In this document: piece by piece, positions 10,557 to 23,446 of the stretch
Layout: each line of letters begins with the position of its first letter
Numbering within the stretch: position 1 is the stretch's first letter
Assembly (NCBI GenBank): GCA_946699065.1
Contig: CAMPDV010000511.1
Coordinates: 186,001 to 250,000, forward strand
DNA from: Loxodes magnus
Taxonomy: Eukaryota; Ciliophora; Karyorelictea; Loxodida; Loxodidae
DNA length: 64,000 bases
Direction of reading: 5' to 3'
The notes under the pieces: generated by a model
Told to the model about the DNA's origin: nothing
What the model saw: only the letters and a program-made list of their open reading frames with translations
Database searches by the model: none
Program-made: the position numbers and the translations under genes

Positions 10557-12545
10557 CTTGATATATAATAACATTTAAAAATAATATAATACCTCCAATT
10601 GGAAGACATATTCTGAAAATTGAAGGTACCACAAATTTTTTTAGTTAAATTTAAATTTAAGAAAGTTTTCATAAGGAAAGATAAGAATTCTATCTTATAA
10701 GACTTAAAGAAAAGTTTAAAATCAAGTGGAAGGAGTTAACTTTTCTGGCTACATTTTCTAAATTTCTAATTTCCTTTCTTTAGAAATCAACTTATCAATA
10801 CTTATTAACTATTCGCTTCTTAGAACTTTATACCTTTTTGAGTTGGATTATATCGAATATAACTAACACGATATTGCTATTTCATTAATTTTTAGAAGTG
10901 AAGTTGCTATTAAACCTTAGAGAGGTTTATTTAGCTTCATAGGAATAATAAGTTTACAATCTAGAATGATTTTAACGTTCTTAGTCTTTTTAAAAGTCCT
11001 TAATATATTTGCAGCCAGAAAAACTTCCTAATAATGCTGTTTAATAAAGAATTAAAGGATTTTCGTCTGATTCTCCTTATTTCTAGAAGAAGTAATATAT
11101 TAAACTAAAATGCGCCTTTTAAACTCTCTCAAATTAACCCAAGAAATAAAAATCTAGTAAGTATAGCTTAATGATAGTAGGGTAATACATTTTGCCTATA
11201 TGTCTAGAAATAAAATCTTGTTCTATTTTCAAAGCTTAAGATTAATTAAAGCCATCTACTCAACCTAGCACAATTAAAGTAAGGAATCAAATATTTGACT
11301 TTCTACTCCAAATAGCCTTTTTAATCAATGGACGAAAAGAAGTATCTTATTTAATTCAGATGTTGCATTTAATTCAGTTGCATAACTGATAAGGACACAG
11401 TTTTAATATAGTGAATAGAAAAGAGTGAGTCTTCTAATTGAAGTGATAATCCCTTGGTAATCTTTATATTTATAGTATTCTTTTAGCTTAATATTTAGAT
11501 ATTGGGTTATATTACTCAAGCAAATGTTTGCTTATAAGAATGTTAAATGACAAAGTACATTAGTTTGTATAAGCTTCTGAAATCGAGAGCTATCAATGAA
11601 GTAGTTTCAGTTGGAGTATTTAGGAAGGGTAAAATTATTACTTTAGTCATTGAATTGAAGACAAAAAATAAATGTAAGTGAACACGCTATTAAGAATATC
11701 TAAGTTAGCATTTGTAAAGAGGGATTATATGATGCTGTTACAAAGTTGGTATGAGGATTATTATTGATGTATGCAGTTAAACAGATATTAGATAATAGAT
11801 ATTTACTTATTATAAGTAGTTTAATGATTGGAAGGTATTAAATAGGAAATATGTATTTAGAAGGCTTTTTAAAATTGGAATAAAATCAATATCTAAATTA
11901 AAAATCCTAAAGTTATAAATTGTTATTTACTACTTCAAAAGCTAAAGGAATAACTAGGAAAGCTTCTGTGAAAGCAAACAAATATGTAACATTTGAAACT
12001 AGCTGAAAGTAGATTAGATTAGGCGGAAAAGAGAAAAAATTAAGAAATTTAAAACTAGATAATTCAATGAAGTGATGTATGGTAAAATACTTACTTAAGC
12101 ATCTTAATCATAGAACTTAAGAATGATATAACGAGTTTATGCTAAATCAAGTATGGAAGTTAAAATTAAAAGTGCTGAAATTAATTTTCAACCAGGAGCT
12201 TTATCTCCTCTTAAATTATATAAGTCAAATAGTTTTTTCTCTATTAATAGAATTTTATAGTTATAAATGAGACTTTAAATAGCAAAATAATTTTGAAGTC
12301 AATCAAGAAAAGCCATTCAACATTTAATTTTTAGCTTAATAAACGAAAGATAACTTCTAAAGCTTACTTTTGGCTATCATTAATCAATTCTGGGCATGCA
12401 TTTTAGAATTGACTATGTGCAAGTATCAATACAAATCTGAGTGTTATATTACATTTCCCATTCAATCAGTATATGATTATTTCTAAATTTAAGAAAAAAA
12501 AACAAATATCGCTTTTTAAACTGATAATGTGAGTTTTAATAGCTG
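10557..12545 (+). CDS. Probable coding region, frame uncertain
   Basis: After the acidic gene a different plus-strand frame gives protein-like text such as SSEEQQTWYIITFKNNIIPP and ILKIEGTTNFF, continuing in one frame to a TGA near 12540. No in-frame ATG was found near the left end. Between about 11880 and 12200 a second frame (SKAKGITRKASVKANKYVTF) is as convincing, so frame and limits are unresolved. No domain was recognised. It could be the C-terminal part of the acidic gene, a separate gene, or a decayed gene. Confidence 0.3.
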
Positions 12546-12863
12546 AACTCTAGTTATGATTTGTTAATAAACATATTAAGAAAATACATTTTTTATTTCA
12601 TTTAGTTATAGAGTCTAAACACCAATACCTAGTAACTTAACTTTCATGCTAAATTCCTTTAACTACATATGGTACTTAGATTATATTCTTTATACTCCTT
12701 GATTTAGCTAATGCTTTACCTTTATATTTATATTAGATATACTTCTTTAATCTAAGTATCATGACTCATTAGTGATGTATTTTTACTTTAATTCATCATA
12801 CTTAGTTCAGTTTAATGAGTATCAAATATTCTATTTACATTGATAAATAAAGTAAAATTAAAA
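12546..12863. other. Short spacer upstream of the receptor gene
   Basis: AT-rich, with no recognisable feature. It must hold the receptor promoter, but no motif could be identified. Confidence 0.4.
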
Positions 12864-15800
12864 ATGAAGCTTTTAGTCTATTTTTCCTTACTAATCTAAA
12901 TGTTTTCTATAGAAATCGGATTTATATACTAGGATCAGAATTTTGGAAGTAAGGCAGTTACTTACCTTAATGATTTCATTTACCATTCTAACTTAAATTT
13001 CCATTTTCTTGAGTTTTAAATTTCTGGCTTATAAGATTTCGAGGAGCTTTAAGAATTCTTCACATAACTGGATCAATTAAAAGTTCATATAGTAATCGAT
13101 GCCACATTCAAGGAGCAATTCTAATATCTATCTTAAAAACTATGTTTAGAGTTTAATTTTGTCCACCTAGTTCTGGATTAAGAAAATCCTAAGCTGTTAT
13201 CCAGTTTTACTTCTTTTTTACTTCCGTCTGACTAATAAGTAGCCAAATGCGTTAATAACTTTTTTAACTTCTGGAACTGATAAACTATAGGATTTATAAC
13301 AGATGTTAGCTAGTCTAATGAGGCTGATTTATTAAGGCAGTAAGTCTAAGAGAACAGAATTTATTAAGTGATTTCTGATTTCTAATCTGAAGCTTTCGCT
13401 AAAACTATTCCTATCTATTTAAAAGCATATGGAACTTAAATATTCTACATTTCAGCTTAGGATTAACTCTTTTAGTTAATTCAGGTAGCCCAAGACACCA
13501 AAAACTGAAACCCAGGAACTGCTTTTATAGTAAGCTATAGAAACTCCAGACTTCTTTGGTAGTAAATCTAGAACACAGATGGCATTATTGGTCTAAATTT
13601 TGGCTAAAGAGTAACTTTAAACGAAGAAGAGTTTAAAATTTACTGCTTAGAACTATTACTAAACACTCTTGATCAATGAAAGGCACTTTATGATAATACC
13701 TTTGAACTGTAGGATTTAATATTAAGAAAGTAAAGCAATAATCAGTTGCTAGTTCCTGTAGAGTTCTAAGTGCTTAACGTTTAATAAAATAAGATAAAGT
13801 AGATAGGGAAACTAAATTTAACTCATTTTGTATAAACTTAGTAAATCATTTGACCTACAGAGACTAATAAAGTACCGGTAGGAGGAGATATAGAGATTCC
13901 TATAAGTATGGTTAATGATAGTTATAACCCAGATGGTACATATATTGAGTGAGTAAATAACTATTATAATGGAAGGATTTTCGCTCTCAAGTATGTCGAA
14001 GATCATCCAGAAATTTTGCCTTTTTATAAACTAAGAAATACGATGATTTACACTGGAGCTACTATCTATGATTATAATTATGTGCTAAAGGAATTTAACC
14101 TCAAGAAAAATGACTTGGGAATTTTTCTGTTCTCTTCTGTTGCAAGTAGTGCAGGATTGGGTCTTCATTAATTCTTCAAAGATATAGGATGGAAGTAGTA
14201 AACAGGAGGGTCAAATAAATATCCTGATTTCTCAAATATGACACTCTATCCTTGATATATAAGAACATCAATGAACGATGCTTTTCTTGGTCTTTTAATT
14301 GCAAGATATTGTGCTGATAAAAAGTGAAAGGGTATTGCTATGGCTAAGGGAAATTAAGCTTGACCGTTAGGAATAGCAGGTAGTTTTATTGAGAATTCAA
14401 AGCATTATGGAATAAGCATTCTAAATAATAAAACTCTGCTCCCTTCTATAATTAAACTAGCGAATACTACAGACTGGCACCCAGTTATAGAAGAGATGTA
14501 TAAAATGTCTAGAGTAATCATTATATTCCACTATTAAGATGATACTTGACAGTGCGTATAATATCTATATGATTTAGGAGCAAGAAATGGTGATGTTGAA
14601 ATACTGGGAATAGAGTGACTTCTTATGGATTTTTATACGTATGGAGAAAATCCAGAACATTTCACTGAACTGATAAAAGGAACTGTACAGTTCTTTAATC
14701 AAGCTTGAGTTGGAGAGTTTGGATAAGAAGTAAAGAACGGATATGAGTAATACTTTTAAACTAATTCGGTAATTTAAGGAGCAGCATTCGAATTCGATTT
14801 ACTGTATTTAGCTGCTAAATCTTTAGCAAAACTAATTTAGGATGGACAAGACTATAATTAATTCGGAGCTTTAGTAACTAAAATGAGGAAATATTAAATA
14901 ATAGGAGCGACTGGAAAAATTATAATAGAGAGTACAAAAAATGAAAGAAGTTAACTTCAATATTACATGTGGAATTATAGAAAAGAAGAGACTGGAAACT
15001 GAGTTGTATAGTAAATAGGAAACTACTGCCCTACATGTTAAATAGTCTGAGTATATGACAAACCTGCAATGTGAGGAGATGGAACCACTGGTTAGTATTT
15101 AGATCACTGAGAACTGGATTGCCCATTTTTAGAGAGAGAAACGAAAAAGTTCGAAAAGGGAAATTATGTAAAATACACAATCCTAGCGACTTTTTTAATG
15201 CTAATTGGATTTTTAGTTATAAAGGGAGTTAAAGACTTTACATAAACATAGCTGGAATATATAGAAAAAAAAGTCTTTATATCAGTATAAGATATATTTC
15301 AAATCTTATACTTGATCATCATAATTATTCAGTTTATACTTCTAGGTCCTGGTATTTAAGCTTATGGAAATGATGGAGAGAAAGTAAAAGATTTGTTCCT
15401 AGGTGATGTAATAAAATCTATAAATGTAGATGAGAAACTTGCTTTTTATACTTAAATAGTAAGTGCAGTTCTAGCTTTTATATTAGTTAGTCTAATTTTC
15501 GCTTTAATGTTCAGATTAGAGTTTCATGAAGTAAAATTTTTATAGAAGATAGGCATAATAGCATATTACATTAGTCCATTAATAGCTTAAATTATGTACA
15601 TACCTATTTTAAACAATTTTGTAGATGCTTTCATTTGTACAGAAGCATTTGATAGTAATAGAGATGGACAATTGACCTTTGGAGAAAGTTTTTTCATTAA
15701 AACTTGCTGAGAGAAATGTTGAAGTGGTAATCATATAATAATCGTAGTTATAGTCAGTATTGGATCATTTATTTACCTTCCAGTAGCATGCTGATTGAGG

Positions 15801-17051
15801 TTTCTCACTTAGGAGATTTAAGGCCACTTACTACATATAAAGTTTAGTGCTGCTTATATAATGCTTTTAACAATGGAAAGTTCATTTATTGTATTAATTA
15901 ACAAAATATAAAATGATAATGAGGTAGCACATGCAGTGCTCTACTTGGCCAGTATTTTTTTATTTCTGCTAATAACTATAAAAATGAATCCTTGCTCTAT
16001 TAAAAAAATAACAGTAATATGGTTAACTTGCTTAGCCTGCATTGAATATATAGGCTTGATAGGTTTTGTCTAAACTGTAAGTAAACTTGATTCTGACTTA
16101 TTTCAGATAATATAACTAACAGGTAATTTAAGTATAGCAATGCTAGGCTTCCTCTTTAGTAGAAAATAGGTGAGATATTTAGAAAAGAGTTATCAGAAAG
16201 ATGTGAGTGAGTTAATTAGATGAGCATATTAATGCAAAACTTAACCTATTTATTTGTAGCATCATATTGAATAATAGCTACTATAAAGCAGAAGAAATAT
16301 GTACTTTACAAATAAGCAGTTGAATGACAACTATTATTTACTCTTTTTATATGGAATTGACGAGCTAAACTAAATGTTCGAGGATCATTTAAAAATGACT
16401 GATGAAAAGCTATTTCAGATATTTGTAAAGACTTAAAATAAGGCTGAGCTTAGTATGTCAAGCAAAGTGAATAGCATCACGAATGAGTTGCATTTTAAAA
16501 GTAAGTTCCTATATAGATTAAATTTATCCTTCTAGTTTTTAAAATAAGGAACACACTTTTAAAGAGGGATAAACTAATAAAGCTGAGAGCTAATATTCTC
16601 CTCAAAAGAAAGATACATAAAATTAATCCCATTCAGAAATAAAACTAGAACAGACTGGAATTTAATCATTAAGCTTCGATCAGTAGAAGTTAAATGAATC
16701 TATGTATATAAATTCTGAGGAAAAGGGTGAAGATTCTTGAATTGACTAGCTTAAAAAATGTATAATTAGTCCTAAATAACTATCTATGTATTCTATTAAT
16801 CTGAAAGTGAGATAAAGCTATTTAAGTTTTATAATTTTGATGAAAAAATCTTTTATAAAGTCTTTAAATTTCCATCTTAATATCAATAGCTAATTATTGG
16901 TTAACTGAGATATTTAATATCTAAGAAGAATCACAATTAATATTTAGCTTCAAAGGAGAGATAATCGTTAATAACTCTTATTGATAATTTCTCTCTTATT
17001 ATATATCTGAAGACTTAGATTAAAATTATTATACTCAATTAAACAAACTGA
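12864..17051 (+). CDS. Two-lobed ligand-binding, multi-pass membrane receptor with EF-hand loop
   Basis: The ATG at 12864 opens 1395 codons in one frame to TGA 17049-17051. Residues 1-17 are a signal peptide (MKLLVYFSLLIQMFSIE). Residues 18-330 resemble a periplasmic-binding-protein type I lobe (IGFIYQDQNFGSKAV, FNFVHLVLDQENP). Residues 334-720 form a second such domain (VPVGGDIEIPI, VIIIFHYQDDTWQCVQYLYD). A Cys-rich stalk follows (GNYCPTC, GDGTTGQYLDHWELDCPF). About nine membrane helices span 768-1100. Between two helices is a perfect EF-hand loop, DSNRDGQLTFGE (about 930), followed by CWEKCWSG. The last ~290 residues are cytosolic. More than 20 Trp are TGA. A paralogue lies at 61794-64000. 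The ligand is unknown; class C-like sensing of small molecules is an inference, and nine helices do not fit a classical 7TM. Confidence 0.85.
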
Positions 17052-17829
17052 AAGGAAGCGAAATTAATATTTTTAAGGGTTTTTATTTTTAACTAAAAGG
17101 AATTAAACAAAAGATGCTTTCTTAATTATTCTACAGTTCTATGTTTATCATTTTAAATCAGTCTTCTTTCTTGATTTTTTAGTAAACTCTTGACTATCTT
17201 CCTTTATTTTATTTTCCTATATTTATTATTGCTTATTTTTCTTAAGCATTGCTGTATTTTTAACTATGCTTAAATCAATTTTAATGATGCTTCAAGAACT
17301 TTATAATTGGCCTTTAATTAAGTATTTATATTCTTAATAGAATACACAATAGTTTAAAAGGATTGAAAATCAATTAAACTAATAGCTAACCTAATGAAGT
17401 CTCTATTAAAAACTGTATGTAGATGAAATAAATTTCCATTTATTTTTCTGTTAATATGCCTTAATTGATTACTTAAGGGGTTATTTATTTAAATAAGCTA
17501 CTAATAGATTAATACTTATAAATAGAACTGATATATCACTTTTCATAAGATATTATTATTAACTCATCAAAGATTCTAAATGTACTTTTAAAAATCTATT
17601 TGGCTATCTTACTTTATCTTCCTATAATCAAGCATACAAAAAGGTTTGACATATAAACTATTATGCAAACTGTAAGCTAAAATAATTTTAGTTTGATTAT
17701 ATATTTAATTTCCTATTTATTAAATAGCTTCTATTACTTTAGTTTTCATAACTGCTAGAGCTTAATATCTACTACTATTCTTTTGCTACATAGTTACAAT
17801 ATCATTTGCAAATCCTATCATTTATCTTT
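17052..17829. other. Spacer, no gene seen
   Basis: T-rich then AT-rich sequence after the receptor stop. No domain is visible. It ends at the target-site duplication of the next insertion. Confidence 0.4.
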
Positions 17830-18669
17830 ATTAAGACTGGCTATGGTAATTAAAAAAATGGAACAATCTATTCGCCTTTCCAAAAACTTAAATAGAAACG
17901 AAAAAAGGAAAGCGGCGAAACAATTACTTAAATAACAAAACTAGAAGAGAAATCGAGCTCCTCATCAGAAGGTAAAATTATGATAGGAACAGCTCAGAAG
18001 AATCCAGGTAAGAATGGAGAGAATTCAGAACTTTTTTTATAGCTATCAAGAAATAATTTACAACCAAGGAGAAAAAATCAGAGAATTAATGAACTTCGTA
18101 GATGATCAAAATAATGAATTGTTAATAATTAGACGTCAGTTAATCTAGAATAATTTAGTAACGGAATAATAATTATACTAATAGTCTCAAACGAACCTTA
18201 AACAAAATCAAGACATATCATTGAAAAGGAATTAATTTAAAAAAGATGTTGCAGAAAAACAGAAAGATGAAAGTATTGAATAAGATTTAATAAAACGAAT
18301 AAATCAGCTTGAAAAAAAAGTATTTTAGAAAAAAGCTTTAAAAAGATAAACCAAACAATGTTGATATTGCAAGTCAAGATGACATTTATTGAAAAATTGT
18401 GGTTGCTGAAAATAAAAATAAATAAAAGAACAAATAAGAACGTGAAAGACTCTTAATAGGCTATGAATTACTGAAACCAGAGTCTATAAAAGAAAAATAT
18501 TTGCTGGAAACTCGGAAGATTTTTAGCGGTTACCTCCCACGTAAAAAACTCGGTGGTATCCATCCACGTTAAAAAAATGGCAGCAAGAAACTGGTTGAGA
18601 TTCCAGATATTGCAAGACTTTTAAACTTTAAGTTCATTATTATTATTATTATTAAGACTGGCTATGGTA
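17830..18669 (+). mobile_element. Decayed retro-insertion flanked by 19 bp target-site duplications
   Basis: ATTAAGACTGGCTATGGTA occurs at 17830-17848 and 18651-18669. The body starts with a poly-A-preceded ATG reading MEQSIRLSKN, as in the element at 7260, and keeps SSSSEGKIMIG and part of the coiled coil, but frameshifts break the frame. The 3' end repeats the two hairpins of the other copy (GTGG-tatccat-CCAC near 18551; CTGG...CCAG near 18593) and finishes in (ATT)n. It is a non-functional copy whose target-site duplications are still exact. Confidence 0.8.
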
Positions 18670-20066
18670 CTGATTCATATTCATACTCATAGTTAGATAT
18701 TTTATCATGTATTACCTGATTTTAATTTCTTTCATTGTAAAAGTTTAAGCACATAAAGCTCTTTAGATAATATACTTAGTGTATAAAAGTCTTTATCTAA
18801 TCTTATTAATATATAAAGGCATAATTTAAAAGACAGACAGTATCATAGGTAAATATAAAAATAGCAGTTAGATATGGATATCATTTAACTTAAACAGGAA
18901 GGATTCTACTTACCTGCTGTAAATATGATTATGCATATTCTTTAAGCTATCATTAGATTTATTTCTATATAACTAAGCTAGCTATATTAATACTTTAGTT
19001 AGTAGTTTAGTTACTATCTCAATAGAGAATATACAATAATGAATGCTGAATGGCACTTTATTTAAGATAGTGTATAGTATATAAATAAAAAGGAAGAGTA
19101 CAATGATATTATGCTTAAGTATATTAGCTATTTATTAGGGAAATTAAATACATAGCTAAGCTATTATATTTAGCATATCCTATTATTCATTTCCAAGATA
19201 AATAAGCTAACTTAATATATTTTTATGGGATAACTCAAATTAAAACTATAAACGTAGGTAACCGAATAAAGGATCAGATAATTAATTCACTTATAGACAT
19301 CTAGGAAAGGAAAAGTTTTATTTAGTAAATAGAAAAGCTGCAAATGAAAAACGGCTGAATGAGAAGAAACTAAATAAAGGGACAATGTAAATAAAATGTG
19401 TTTAAGGGTATAGATTTATTACTATGAATAAAAAATTCTCAAACTGTCTATCTAAAAATTAAAACTTTTAATTATATAAGCATTTACAACACACCTTCTT
19501 TAAATTAAGCAGTATGAAAAGCAGAGATTTTAAAATAAATAAATAGAAATAATGCTAATCATACAACTTTTAGTTTCCATTCTTTTTATAACTTAATTCT
19601 AGAATATAATGCTTAATGATTTAAGTTCATGTATAATTTTAATAAAATAAGGTAATAAGTTCTAAAAGCTTTAGTGATAGAGCTATATAATAATAAGCAA
19701 GTTAATAATTTAGAAGTAGTTAAGATTAGTGAAAGTATTAAGTTAAAGTAACACATGCAGCTTGCTTTAGTTATTAAATATAAATATATCTGCATATTAG
19801 TATCAATTCTACTATTAAGAGAGCTATGAGCCCTTCTTAATCCTTAATTATTATAACTTTTACCTAAAACTAACTACTAACTACTAGTATCTTTTTATAT
19901 CCCTTAATTAATTAAACTTCTCTCTTTACCTTAGTATAAGCAATATAATAGATAGTATAAAGATAGCTAGTAAATGCTTAGAACTTATCTAAGACACTAA
20001 TAAAAGGAGTAGATAGCTTTAATAATAATAGGTATAATCTATTTAAATAGCTTAGTTATTAAATAA
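18670..20066. other. Spacer, no gene seen
   Basis: Very AT-rich, dense in AGCT words (TAGCTA, AAGCTT, TTAGCTTT). No RNA gene or domain was recognised. Confidence 0.45.
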
Positions 20067-21191
20067 ATGCTTAGCTTTGATTAATAACAAATAGCTTTGT
20101 TTGCTGTTCTTAATGGAGCATAAAGGACTAAGCAGATATTAAATATAAGTGAGCTATAAATTAGATCTTTTGTAAGGAATATAGAATGTGGCTCTTTATT
20201 CTTTCAGTGAGTTAGTGAACTGCTGTGTAAGGTTAATAGTGAGTTTGGAGTTAAATAGACACTTGAAATCACTCATATTGACTAGAGTGTTCTAGAGCAG
20301 ACTATAAAGATTTATGAAGCTAATCTTTTAGTAAAAGAATAAGAAAAGTCAACTAACTTTGCTATAAATAAGACAGACAACAGTTAATAGTATGCAGAAC
20401 TAAAAGTTACTATGCAGAGAGTTAATAGTTTGAGTTATTAAAACCAAAAGGATGATATAGCAAATTAAGGGACTAACATTGAAAAGTCAGCATTAAATCA
20501 ATAAAATTCTTAAGAACAAGGAAATGAAATCTAAGATTAATGCTAGTAAGTTGATATTAAATCTGCTTATAAGTAATTAAAGAGAGAAGCACTTAGTTAT
20601 TAGAAAAAGTTCTCTGAAGAACTGTAGAAACAGTGTAATAAAGAATAGTTGGAGCGATTTAAATAAAAATAGTGTCCTTTTGATCAATGCGTTAACTAGT
20701 CGAAGCCATCTCAATTTTGGACTCATTTACTAAGTCATAGTAACCATTATTGAGAATGCCTTTTGTGTAATATCCAAGCTAAATGTAGTAGAAACTTAAA
20801 AAGACATATATTAAGGCGTCACTTTAATGAGAACTCAGATTAATTCTAGAATGCTCTCGTTAAGTAAGTTCTATTCTCTTTTCACAAGGATGAGGAAATT
20901 AAAATAGACCTCAAAAACAATATAAGACATGATTGGCTTTCTATGCAATGTCCTAAGTGTAATAAATATTTTAAGAACATTCAAGACTTCAGAATTCATT
21001 TGATATAGCATAAGAATGAATTTCTTTTTTGCGACATTTGTAAAAGGAAATTTGATGACTGCTCTTAATTTAAAAAGCACATAAAAAAGAGGCATGGCTA
21101 TCTTTACAGTCTCAAGTGTTATGCCTGTTTTGAAATATTTGACACCAAGCGACTTAGAATTCAGCATGAAAGTATTTGCCTTTACAAATGA
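20067..21191 (+). CDS. C2H2 zinc-finger protein
   Basis: The ATG at 20067 gives 374 residues ending at TGA 21189-21191, right after the last finger. The N-terminal half (MLSFDQQQIALFAVLNGAQR, then ECGSLFFQWVSELL) has no known domain; a Gln-rich linker follows, most Gln being TAA/TAG. The C-terminal half carries fingers: CPFDQC...HLLSH, ECLLCN...HILRRH, CPKCNKYF...HLIQH, FCDICKRKF...HIKKRH, and a variant CYACFEIF...HESIC ending in Cys. Spacing is C-x2/4-C-x12-H-x3/4-H/C. One finger-region Trp is TGA (HYWECLLC). It is probably a nuclear DNA- or RNA-binding regulator; the target is unknown. The TGA followed directly by AT-rich spacer is good evidence that TGA can terminate here. Confidence 0.85.
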
Positions 21192-22148
21192 ACCTTAATA
21201 TGTTTATAAACCTAAAAACTTAATTAATTCCCTCTTAAAAAAATCCTAAAATTTGTTTTATACTAAAAATTAAATACCAATATAGAACTAACTGTTTAGA
21301 AATTCTTTAGTTAGCTCTTAAACAGAAGATTTATTAAGCACTATTTACTTTTTTAACTAAGGTCTGATTATATAAAGAAACTTAAAATATTGAACTGAGT
21401 TTTTAATTCATATAAACCAGTTTTATATCTATCATCCTTAGCTTAATTAAAAATATTTAGACTCTAATTACTGAATAAAGGTATCTATACAAATATATCT
21501 AGTTCATTTTCAATTAAGTTTGATTCTACATTTCTGTATAATTTTATCTTGTCATATGCAAGCTATTTATAACATCTATACTTTATAAACCTTCTAGCAT
21601 ATTGATACTAATAAAGCAATTCTAAGTTAGCTGCCTCAATCAAATATCCTGATTTATTGAAATTTTATCTTCCTGATTGGTTTAAATAGAACTATATTAA
21701 TAGCTTTTAGTGGCTATTTATATGTCTCTCTTCATTTAAATTAAGAAGAAAATCAATTTTAACTTAAAATCTTACTTTCCAAACTGGAAGATTTAGCGTA
21801 AAAAATAATTAAAATGAAAAGAGAAACTAAAGCATTATTAGCTACACTATTATAAACTGGAGGCATTCTAAATATGTTAATCTATATGATAACCTTAAGA
21901 ATTTGGTAGTAGCCATTAGGAAAAAATAATAGCACATAAGAAAATAACAAAGATAACAGAATAAGCTAGATATACTTATAATCTGTGAAAATTTTGCTCT
22001 AATATTCAAATTAGAGGTACTATTAAAGGATTAAATTGAGTCTAGATAAGTATATTATTTTTTAATAGACTCTAGCTTTGCAAAATATAGTAGATTTAGA
22101 TTTGTTAAAGAGAATCCTATGCAATAAATATTAAACTGGAAGATTACT
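21192..22148. other. Spacer, no gene seen
   Basis: AT-rich with AGCT words. An ATG at 21814 opens a plus-strand frame, but its text is no better than the opposite strand, so it is not called. Confidence 0.4.
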
Positions 22149-23063
22149 TCATATGTTGAAATTAAAACTATATAAATGAAATGTTTAATAGCATTAGTTA
22201 TGAAAATGGCAAGAAAATCTTATAATTTGAATTTAAGCTAAAAACATTTATTTACATCTTTAATTGCTAGAAGGATTTCTTCCAAGTAAAGAACATTAAT
22301 TTTGTAATATTCGTTACAGTTTTCTCTCTTTCTCAGCCTTTCTTTCCAACGTTAATAATTCTGATTTTCTTTCAAATAACAATTTGTGGATCATTTTTAT
22401 TTAAAAATACAAAAATTTAATTTATCGCTTGCAAATTAGTGTATGAAAATTTGGCTGTATAGTATGAGAGGCATTAAATCATAATTGCCATTGCTTTAGT
22501 AATTCCTTATACCCATATAGAAATAACAATCCTTATACGTTCAAATAATCAAATCCTCCACCAAAAAAAGAGATTATCAACAGAATAATGACAATCCTTG
22601 AGATCCTTGTGAAAATCATAAGAATGTGTTATTGTTTATATTAACTAATAATTTCTCTTCTAACTTGGTAATTTGATTTCGCACCTCTAAAATAAGGAAA
22701 CTTTGGAGTATTTGAAATGGTTGAGAATCTATTTTTGCAATAGTAATTCTATTATATCTCTAAGTAGCAGTTCTATAAAACTAAATCCCAATTTTTTCCT
22801 TCACATCTATTTTTTCCCTTTAAGACGTAGTTGTGTTCTTAACATCTAGTTTGATTTTATAAAATACAAACAATTGCTAAGTATCTTCTAAGATCTGATA
22901 ACTTATTTTCACAATATCTATAAATTAAATACTAATAACTGATCAAGGAAATTAGATATATTCTTTCCTAATTTTATAAAAATTTTAATTTAAGTCCTCA
23001 TAATATGCTTGAAAGGCATTTAATTAAGATTTTTAAAACAAGATCTATTAAACGTTTGTCCAT
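22149..23063 (-). CDS. Putative protein with one hydrophobic segment
   Basis: The minus-strand ATG at 23063 gives 304 residues to a TGA at 22151-22149. The start reads MDKRLIDLVLKILIKCLSSI. Later parts include FPYFRGAKSNYQVRREIISQ, a hydrophobic segment (ISRIVIILLIISFF) and a charged helical region (KSELLTLERKAEKERKLQRI). The last ~45 residues are less convincing, and a TAA just after ERKLQRILQN could be the real end. The opposite strand is also open but reads as hydrophobic antisense of a charged protein. No family was recognised. Confidence 0.45.
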
Positions 23064-23446
23064 TTGCTTAGATCATTTTCCTAGCTATAAGTCTTATACT
23101 TATAATAATTCTGTTTATTTTGGCAAAATTCTATTTTGCGCATTTCAAGCCCTAAGTTATCTCCATTTGGACGAGTAAACTATCTTGCAAAGTTTTGAAT
23201 TGTAATGGTGTCAACTTTTTCTACCTTAGTAATTAATGAACTCGTTTTTCATTACTGCTAGATATTCGGATGTTATTTCTTTACATTGATATTTAAAATC
23301 CTTTTTTAATTTCTATATGATAGATAAAATTCTATTCTTCAGATTAAGTTATAACTCTTTATTTGTATTTTTTAATTGGATAGCTTCACATTTAGGAATA
23401 TAAGAAATTCTTAAATAGTTATTTTTTAGCAAATGGATAAATGGGT
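23064..23446. other. Spacer, no gene seen
   Basis: T-rich sequence upstream of the minus-strand gene, presumably holding its promoter. Nothing specific was recognised. Confidence 0.35.

Noticed and set aside
19613..19795. Minus-strand 60-codon ORF
   Set aside because: It lies in AGCT-rich spacer with no domain; open frames are uninformative with this code.
20871..21167. Minus-strand 98-codon ORF
   Set aside because: It lies wholly over the zinc fingers read on the plus strand.
21814..23300. Plus-strand reading starting MKRETKALLATLL
   Set aside because: The minus-strand frame from 23063 has better charge balance and an ATG-to-TGA span; the plus reading looks like its antisense.
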